From NCBI RefSeq assembly GCF_000421965.1, contig NZ_ATAY01000033.1:1-64000 (forward strand): a DNA stretch of 64,000 nucleotides, read 5' to 3'. The translations under genes and the position numbers were made by a program. Each line of letters starts with the position of its first letter. Positions within the stretch are counted from its first letter, which is position 1. Positions 62,018 to 64,000 of the stretch are shown here, piece after piece. The DNA comes from Ruminiclostridium papyrosolvens C7 (GTDB taxonomy: Bacteria > Bacillota > Clostridia > Acetivibrionales > DSM-1351). The notes under the pieces are model-generated. The model saw only the letters and a program-made list of their open reading frames with translations. It ran no database searches and was not told where the DNA came from.

Positions 62018-63202
62018 ATGGATTCAAACAATAACAGCAGTCTATTAAAGAGCAAGCTTTTCAGATACGGTTGTTACCTGCTCCTTGCTTTGATTATAAT
62101 ATATATGTTCGGGAAGATAAATTTCTTTATCTCACCCTTTCAGAGCTTTGTATACTCAATAATCTTCCCGATACTCTTCGGAGGGTTGTTATACTATATC
62201 CTGAGACCAATAGTTGAAATGCTGGAAAAGGGCAGGATTCCTCATATATGGGCCATAATCCTTGCTTTTGTTATTGTTCTATCTGCATTGATATTATTAA
62301 GTTCCTATACCGGGTCAATTATTAAATCCCAGTTTAACGACTTTGCAAAGAGTCTGCCGTTCTTGTATGAAAAGGCTGAAAATACTGTAAATAATCTTCT
62401 TACAAGCAATTTGCTAAGTTATTTTAATGATTCAAATTTTCAGACCTCTGATATAGCAGATAAAGTTTCCAATTTTCTGCAAAGTGCTGCCAAAAGCGTA
62501 GGAAAAAACACAATTAACTTTATAGGCGCTATTACAAATATCGGTTCAGTAATTATTATTTTGCCGGTCATTTTGTTTTATTTCTTAAAAGACGGACACA
62601 AATTCATGCCCAGTGTAGTTAGATTTTTTCCTGCTTCTCAAAAAGACAAAATGAGAAAGATTTTAACAGATATAGATTTTGTACTGTCAAATTATATTGC
62701 AGGTCAGCTTCTGGTAGCTTTCTTTATAGGGCTTCTGATGTATATCGGCTATCTGATTATAGGCTTGAAATACTCATTGTTACTGGCAATATTCGCCATG
62801 ATTACATGTATTATTCCATTCTTCGGCCCATGGATTGGAATCATCCCTGCCATACTTTTGTCACTGGCAGACAACCCTTTCATGGCAATAAAGATATTTA
62901 TAGTAATGACTATTGTTCAGCAGATAGATAATAATTTTATTTCACCTCAGGTAATGAAAAAGAGTATGGACATCCACCCTCTGACAGTCATTCTGCTATT
63001 AATGGGTATAATACCCATATTTGGATTTATAGGTTTGATAATAGTAATTCCTCTGTATTCCGCAATTAAGATTACAATTAAAAATATAATTGAAATGTAC
63101 TACCCCAAATATGCAGAAGCACTTAACCTTGACATGCCCAATGAAGGTGAAAAGCCTCAAAAAACAGCAAAGTTCAGTTTTAAGAAGAATAAGGAAAATT
63201 AA
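62018..63202 (+). CDS. AI-2E-family membrane permease
   Basis: The 394-aa protein has about eight membrane helices and the family pattern: an N-terminal helix pair, a soluble segment between about 100 and 175, then LPVILFYFLKDGHKFMPSVV, DIDFVLSNYIAGQLLVAFFIG, ITCIIPFFGPWIGIIPAI, and QQIDNNFISPQVMKKSMDIHP. Family members were linked to AI-2 export (TqsA) or Na+/H+ transport, so cargo is open. GAGGT precedes the ATG. Its last 23 bp overlap the end of the convergent metallophosphoesterase gene. Confidence 0.88.
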   Translation: MDSNNNSSLLKSKLFRYGCYLLLALIIIYMFGKINFFISPFQSFVYSIIFPILFGGLLYYILRPIVEMLEKGRIPHIWAIILAFVIVLSALILLSSYTGSIIKSQFNDFAKSLPFLYEKAENTVNNLLTSNLLSYFNDSNFQTSDIADKVSNFLQSAAKSVGKNTINFIGAITNIGSVIIILPVILFYFLKDGHKFMPSVVRFFPASQKDKMRKILTDIDFVLSNYIAGQLLVAFFIGLLMYIGYLIIGLKYSLLLAIFAMITCIIPFFGPWIGIIPAILLSLADNPFMAIKIFIVMTIVQQIDNNFISPQVMKKSMDIHPLTVILLLMGIIPIFGFIGLIIVIPLYSAIKITIKNIIEMYYPKYAEALNLDMPNEGEKPQKTAKFSFKKNKEN

Positions 63203-64000
63203 TATTTATATCGAGGACTTCTGACCTGCTTCCGATACGGACTGTGGGGCCCCATGTTCCGTATCCGCAGGATACTATAAGATTAAAATTACCGTCCTTC
63301 AGATAACCGTTATCCTCCTCAAAAATGCCTTTGGTTACAAGACTTATGGGAAAAAACTGCCCCCCATGTGTATGGCCTGAAAGCTGCAAATCCACACCTT
63401 CGGCCCTTGATTCCGACAGGTCTTTGGGCTGATGGTCAAGGACTATAACGGGCAGACTTTTATCTACACCATCCAAAAGGTTACTAAGTTTCTCTCTATG
63501 GTAACCGCTGGTGTCAGCCATATAATCCTCCCGCCCTACCAGATAAAAGCTGTTGTTTACCGTAACATATTTATCTCTTAGAACAACCAGTCCGCTTTCC
63601 TCATACATTCTGGTTATCTCTTTAACATCATTTGAATAATACTCATGATTTCCCATTATGACATAAGCACCGAATCTAGTCTTAAGTCCTTTTAGTTCCT
63701 CCAGCATATTCGCCTTTCTTACGGGTTCTATTTCTCTGTCAATTAAATCCCCTGTTATAACAGCTATATCCGGATTTAAGGAATTAATCTTCTCTACTGC
63801 CGTACGAAGCCTTTCTCTGCCAATAGTATCTCCAAGATGTACGTCTGAAATCATGGCACATTTCAGTTGCTCCATATCTCCTGCCTTTTTATCAATACTA
63901 ACATTATATGAAACAATCCTCGGCACAACTGCATTGTACGTTCCAACAGCAAGTATAATTCCTACAAATAAAACTACCGCAGCTGCCACAAGCCAGGTTC
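63180..64000 (-). CDS. YkuE-like metallophosphoesterase (N-terminus beyond the window)
   Basis: At least 270 aa are visible; the frame stays open to the window edge, so the start is outside. A membrane segment (VVLFVGIILAVGTYNAVVP) is followed by the calcineurin-like core: ISDVHLG, ITGDLID, GNHEYY, LDHQPKD and SGHTHGGQFFP, all metal ligands. It resembles the membrane-linked YkuE/YkoQ family, which act on phosphoesters at the envelope. Longer relatives have three or more N-terminal helices. Substrate unknown. Confidence 0.85.
   Translation of the reverse strand, partial: TWLVAAAVVLFVGIILAVGTYNAVVPRIVSYNVSIDKKAGDMEQLKCAMISDVHLGDTIGRERLRTAVEKINSLNPDIAVITGDLIDREIEPVRKANMLEELKGLKTRFGAYVIMGNHEYYSNDVKEITRMYEESGLVVLRDKYVTVNNSFYLVGREDYMADTSGYHREKLSNLLDGVDKSLPVIVLDHQPKDLSESRAEGVDLQLSGHTHGGQFFPISLVTKGIFEEDNGYLKDGNFNLIVSCGYGTWGPTVRIGSRSEVLDININFPYSS

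Noticed and set aside
1..64000. tRNA, rRNA, CRISPR arrays and insertion sequences
   Set aside because: No cloverleaf with CCA-like end, no rRNA-like GC-rich block, no regularly spaced direct repeats and no transposase frame were found on either strand.

Overview
The window looks like a chromosomal segment of an anaerobic, spore-forming, low-GC clostridium close to the cellulolytic Ruminiclostridium group. The evidence is a type I dockerin protein (cellulosome), an SLH-anchored giant surface protein, the spore protein Tlp, 2-hydroxyacyl-CoA-dehydratase-type iron-sulfur proteins, a ddh/lysA lysine operon, and AT-rich DNA with strong GGAGG-type ribosome binding sites and frequent TTG/GTG starts. 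No rRNA, tRNA, CRISPR array or insertion sequence was seen.

Layout: (1) 1-7.8 kb is a surface module: the end of an Fn3-like gene, a 1661-aa Calx-beta/SLH protein, a cadherin-like repeat protein, and three tandem tail-collar (microcystin-dependent-type) miniproteins. (2) 7.8-21.4 kb is housekeeping and accessory: nitroreductase, hemerythrin, alpha/beta hydrolase, an NSS symporter with a 35-aa MetS-like subunit, Tlp, a dehydratase/activase pair behind a structured leader RNA, a GT39-like membrane enzyme with a frame break, an aldo/keto reductase, a DUF2935 protein, and a GGDEF/HD-GYP protein. (3) 21.6-40.6 kb, all on the minus strand, is a compact biosynthetic gene cluster and the main item of interest. 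(4) 40.7-46.0 kb holds a split GAF/LuxR-type regulator, a beta-lactamase-fold hydrolase, a chemoreceptor and a small orphan. (5) 46.1-48.5 kb is a TetR/MFS pair with visible operators. (6) 48.6-53.6 kb has a repeat-rich secreted protein, a dockerin-ricin-metalloprotease and a broken holin. (7) 53.7-60.1 kb has a TrmB-lysA-ddh operon and a MoxR/DUF58/DUF4129 operon. (8) 60.1-64 kb has two half-size TauE/SafE genes, two truncated peptidoglycan enzymes that appear to be a deletion scar, an AI-2E-type permease and a partial metallophosphoesterase.

The cluster runs from the ABC ATPase (start 40552) to a CYTH protein (stop 21600). It encodes an ABC-2 exporter (ATPase and two permeases), a membrane-anchored 5'-nucleotidase, two discrete acyl carrier proteins, a stand-alone adenylating ligase, a BtrJ-like ATP-grasp ligase, a BtrK-like PLP decarboxylase, a type II thioesterase, four BtrH-type cysteine acyltransferase paralogues, a GT-B glycosyltransferase, a thymidylate-kinase-like kinase, a nucleotidyltransferase and a CYTH phosphohydrolase-fold protein. 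There is no ketosynthase and no NRPS condensation domain. The logic resembles the butirosin side-chain pathway and other carrier-protein-templated, NRPS-independent amide assembly: an amino acid is loaded on a carrier protein, decarboxylated there, and transferred by cysteine acyltransferases. I infer a small, probably glycosylated and transiently phosphorylated, exported amide product. The structure cannot be read from sequence.

Several genes show single-base frame breaks at A-tracts (15441-15444, 41325-41332, 52889-52895). Real slippage, gene decay and base-calling errors cannot be told apart here. Where a ribosome binding site argued for it, starts were moved from the longest-ORF position and the reason is given in the entry.
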